This document shows, in pieces, positions 60,269-64,000 of a stretch of 64,000 nt of DNA (its first letter is position 1; every line of letters begins with the position of its first letter). Both the position numbers and the translations under genes were made by a program. Source of the DNA: Cloeon dipterum (Eukaryota; Arthropoda; Insecta; Ephemeroptera; Baetidae); NCBI RefSeq assembly GCF_949628265.1, contig NC_088787.1:1726501-1790500 (forward strand). Direction: 5' to 3'. The notes beneath the pieces are model-generated. The model did no database searches. It was not told the origin of the DNA and was given only the letters and a program-made list of their open reading frames with translations.

Positions 60269-62463
60269 ATGAATCCACAAACTGGTATATATATAATAGT
60301 TTTAGGATTTTGAGCTTCAGTGACTCATCTTTGGTTTGCTTTTTTATTTTTAGAGCCAAGCAACGCCACTCAAGGTCAGTCGTTGGAAATTGGAGTTATT
60401 GAAAGAATGAGCGAAAGCGATAAAGACGGTAATGAAACCAGAGAAATTATTTTAAAATTTAATCATATCTGAAATATAATGCAATTCTACAACAGCAGAT
60501 TGGTTTATTCTGATTTTGTATAACGTATGTTTTCAAGATGGTTTTGGCAAGAAATCAAACGCGGCAACTCTTGAAGAGACAGCAATTGAATGTTCATTCT
60601 GTGAGAACAAAGTTTCAACTGAAGATACAATCAAAGTGATATTGCAAATAAGTCAACAAAAAGTTGAACAAATATGCTTCGATTGCGCTGAGAAAACAAA
60701 GTAAAGTATCAAACTATTAATCAAAATTTGATTATGTATATTTATTCAAATTAGGCTCACAGTGAACAACTTTGTTGCGAAGATGAATTGCCAGGATTGG
60801 AAGAAATCCGCTCAATTTAGAGCAAAAATCGCTAATCTAACCTTTGGACGAGGTATTTCACTTAAAACCGCAACATTTTGATCTAATTAAACCATATTTT
60901 CTTTGACAGCTTCCCCTCCTGATACAATCATTGGCTTTTTGCATAGAAAGAAAATATGCAATTATTGCAAACCTCCAAAGCACATTACCCTGATGGAGAC
61001 GGAGTATGATCACATCCGAGAATTCCACGAATCAATTTCATTTATTTGCTACCACGACTGCTGCGAACGGTTCTATCCAGGACAGTTGGAGAACGGTCCA
61101 GAAGGTCAACTTGTTATAGAGGAGCATGAAAGAAAATGTGAAGCGTACAGGGAAATACGCCAGGCAGAGGAGAACTCACAAAGGCTTCGTATATTAGACG
61201 CTGACGGGAACATCATTCAACAATCTTTTTCGTGCCCCATCAAAGATTGCCGAAAATTTTCTGCTATAGATGATAATCTTTTGTATCATTTTATATATTC
61301 TGACCACTTTTGGATTCCTCTCAGAGGTAATTTTTCCTTACTTTTATTTTGTATTACTTTCGAGGAATAAAATGGTGAGTCCTTAACTTTTAATATCGAA
61401 TTATATGTTGTATTAATGATATGTTCTAATTGGGATACATGTTTTTTTTCTCCGCATAGGGGATGCTAGAAAATTGATTCAGACAGAACAAGCTAATGGC
61501 GTCTGCGCATCCTACACTCCACAAGGTACGATTCGTATTTAGTCTTTAAATGATTATTTTCCTAATTTAAAGTTATGCTATGAATCTTTCAAATTTGAAT
61601 AATGATTAACACAAATTTTAGGAACTATACCGCTAAGATTTGTGCATACAAACTGCGAGTTTTGCGACGCTCTGGTGTTGATATCTGAAACAATCGAAGT
61701 ATCCAACCCGGAAGAATTCGAGGGGAAACCGATTTTCATTTGCACAGGCTGCGCTGAAAAGACCAAGTAAGATCACGAATATTTCTTTAATTCATTTCAA
61801 TATTTTCTTAAAGGTTGACGGTTGAAAACATGGCTGATGTGTTCAACTGCCACGAGTGGACAGTGACTGAACCAGTCAGATTCTTCTTTCACTCAATGAG
61901 AATCAATTATGGTAAAAGTGAAACATTGGCTTTATTCATAGAATTCTAAAAATCTCCATTATTCAGACTTGGATGGGGTCAATCCTGGCGCTGTCTTGGG
62001 ATTCATTTACAAAAGACGCAAATGCGACATCTGTCAGATGCACCTGACAATACATGAGACGTTGGATCAGCACTTTCAGAAACATCATTCAAACTCTGAG
62101 AATTTGAGACTTCCTGTTGTATGTTCCATATGCTCTGAGAGTATCATAAAGACAGGATATGAACTGTATCGTCATCCTTTGAGGTGTGGCCTTTACTGCG
62201 ACGACTGTTCACAACGGTTTCCCAAACACAGTCTCCACTACAAATATAACCATTTTGAGATCGGAGCTGACGGAAAATGCGTCAATCAAGTTTTCGTTTG
62301 CCCTGCCCCAGGGTGCATTTACAGAAACAAGAAGGACAGTTCGCTGATTTGTCATCTGGAAGCTTCAAACTACTTTTGGAAAGTGATGCCCAAATCTGAT
62401 CAGTATTTGAGCGAACTAGAAATTCAATTTCTACCAAATTTCTCGATTCTAGATGTGAATTAG
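60269..62463 (+). CDS. Duplicated zinc-cluster / C2H2 protein ZC
   Basis: Exons 60269-60284, 60354-60428, 60538-60700, 60755-60852, 60910-61326, 61460-61525, 61622-61766, 61814-61911 and 61967-62463 encode 524 residues. The first half has C49/C52 with C77/C80, a 98-nt linker exon and finger block GFLHRKKICNYC. The second has C290/C293 with C319/C322, another 98-nt linker and finger block GFIYKRRKCDICQMHLTIH. The final fingers (CSICSESIIKTGYELYRH, CDDCSQRF, CPAPGCIYRNKKDSSLICH) match ZA rather than ZB. All introns are in the same positions as in ZA, ZA' and ZB. A nuclear regulatory role is inferred only from the zinc ligands. Confidence 0.8.
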
Positions 62464-63841
62464 GATGTGTATACCATAGATTCAATTTTCTAGGACATGC
62501 AGTTCCTCTCACTCCATATTTACGTAGAGTAACCATTTATGTAGCGATTTCCACTAGATTGAGAATTCAAATCTTTTACCACCTAGTATCTATTGAAGAT
62601 AGTTTTTTTTTACTAAAATTAGAACCATTTAAAATCATCTTATCTAACAAGTAAAATCGCACTTTGAATATTTCACAGATCACTTTTTTGTGGATGACGA
62701 CACAAGCTCAATAAAATTCAGGTTCTTTAATATAAATGGAAGGTTTTTATTTCAAATACAGTAATCGAAAGTCAGAAATGAATACATTTTTCTTAGAACG
62801 TATATTTAGCCGGTAATTTATCAATTTTCGGCTAAAAACAAAACATTCTGAAATGTTAAAATTTAAAGGACCGCGCGTCCTTTTGAACTATCATCAGACT
62901 TCAGTGTGGCTGAATGAGTAAAATTAATAAGATCCGACGCAACACTTGAATTTTAGAACAACAAAAGGCCCCAAAAAGAATAAAAAAACAATATTGCAGA
63001 TGCCGAAACGGCTACATGGAAAGATGAATTCCATTCCTGCACTCTTTGTCACAAGGACAGTCTATTTGTTCTGTCCTTCGTCCTTCTTCTCTCAGTTCAA
63101 AGCACCATCAGGATGATTTCCCTCGTCGCAGTCAGATTTCAGTCGATAATCCACTTTAATTTACACCTTTAAAATTTTAAAGTAGAATTAAGTGATCGTA
63201 TAAAATTTATTTTTCCGCAGAGGATCTGCAAATCTGTCCGGCGTTTTGTCCCGACAGCACACCCTATAGCAGAAGGTTTCCCGTGTTCCTAACGACACGG
63301 CCACCAGTACGATAAATGCACGTCTATATTATTCACAATAATATTTTTTCGTGACCGAAATAATTCAAAATAAAACAGCCTGATTGCAGTTTGCATATTT
63401 GAAAAATTAATGAATTTATTGTTAAACGCATATATGCGAGCTTTGAAAAATGATAAAAGTCTTTCTATTCATATACAATATTACTATCGCAAGTAATGTA
63501 TTTTGAATAGAAAGAATATATTCAATCAGGAACAAATAATAAATTTTATTCATTTTGCTAAAAGCAATTAATTTAGCAGCTCACAGTTGTTCGATTCCAC
63601 GTCCGAACTTCCTAAACTCGCCTGAAGGTGGCAGAGGAGAAAGTTCAGGAGGGAAACAGCTGTTTTTTTCTCATACCCTGTTTAGCTGCACGTATTGTGG
63701 CCATTCGCTTGTGAACCGCGAGAGTGAATGGAAGTTATTTCCAGCCCTTGCGAAATTATTTGCTGGCAGATCCGATCGTCTCGTCACGACTCGTGGCTGA
63801 TCATTTCCAGAACCTGATTATCCTCAATCAGATTGGCAAGA
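62464..63841. other. Flank between ZC and ZD, with a DM9 3' UTR relic
   Basis: About 62860-63152 is the 3' UTR of a DM9 copy on the minus strand. The DM9 coding sequence is absent: at 63152 the UTR passes directly into the sequence that lies upstream of DM9-2 (CACTTTAATTTACACC). A deletion of roughly 430 bases relative to the 59 kb copy explains this. Confidence 0.6.
63622..63662 (+). promoter_or_regulatory. Shared upstream element of zinc-cluster genes (ZD)
   Basis: CTGAAGGTGGCAG at 63622-63634 and CAGCTG at 63657-63662, in the same position relative to the start codon as in ZB and ZC. Confidence 0.5.
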
Positions 63842-64000
63842 ATGAATCCTCAAACTGGTATATATATATTATTTTTAGGATTTTGAGCTTCAGTGACTCA
63901 TCTTTGGTTTGCTCTTTTATTTTTAGAGCCAAGCAACGCCAGTCAAGGTCAGTCGTTGGAAATTGGAGTTATTGAAGGAATGCTGATTGTGAGCGAAAGC
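63842..64000 (+). CDS. Zinc-cluster / C2H2 protein ZD, 5' end only
   Basis: Exon 1 is 63842-63857 (MNPQT) and exon 2 starts at 63927 (EPSNASQGQSLEIGVIEGM) and runs off the window. The first two exons, the 16-nt first exon length and the promoter element all match ZC, so a fifth complete gene probably continues to the right. One insertion (CTGATTGTG) distinguishes its exon 2 from ZC. Confidence 0.7.

Overview
The window is eukaryotic and reads like an insect (or other hexapod) genome with short introns. Genes are split by 50-70 base GT-AG introns, intergenic DNA is AT-rich, and the content includes a sigma-class glutathione S-transferase, yellow/MRJP-family genes, DM9-domain genes, astacin metalloproteases and zinc-cluster C2H2 genes. 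An early-branching insect such as a mayfly would fit, but that is a guess. All exon models below were joined by eye from splice sites and reading frame. Every complete multi-exon model keeps an open frame to one stop.

Layout. 1-624 (+): 3' end of a sigma GST. 2157-7914 (+): a 1737-residue NLR-like protein with a caspase-like domain, a second degenerate caspase-like segment, a NACHT ATPase and a long ankyrin array. 9290-12252: two convergent zinc-cluster/C2H2 genes (Z1, Z2). 12494-23381: three tandem copies of a tail-to-tail pair, an LRR-like gene (+) followed by an astacin gene (-); the first astacin is only a fragment. 24616-25764 (-): a third zinc-cluster gene (Z3). 26248-26575 (-): a small tail-anchored protein. 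26979-32460 (-): two recent duplicates of a 409-residue ankyrin gene. 33395-37212 (+): a yellow gene (Y1) whose second exon is split by a 2.56 kb transposon.

38366-64000 has an inverted layout. On the left are zinc-cluster gene ZA (-), DM9-1 (+) and zinc-cluster gene ZA' (-). In the middle is a plus-strand yellow cluster (Y2 to Y6, Y5 broken). On the right are ZB (+), a truncated DM9-2 (-), ZC (+), a DM9 remnant (-) and the start of ZD (+). The ZA-ZD genes are about 524-543 residues and internally duplicated: each half has a paired-CxxC zinc module and a C2H2-like block. They share an upstream element containing CTGAAGGTGGCA and an E-box CAGCTG.

Mobile DNA is mostly short inverted-repeat elements in introns and between genes. 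No transposase, RNA gene or CRISPR array was recognised. The most unusual item is the caspase/pseudocaspase/NACHT/ankyrin protein, because NACHT receptors are not a usual part of insect genomes. The membrane-anchored yellow proteins and the LRR/astacin triplication come next.
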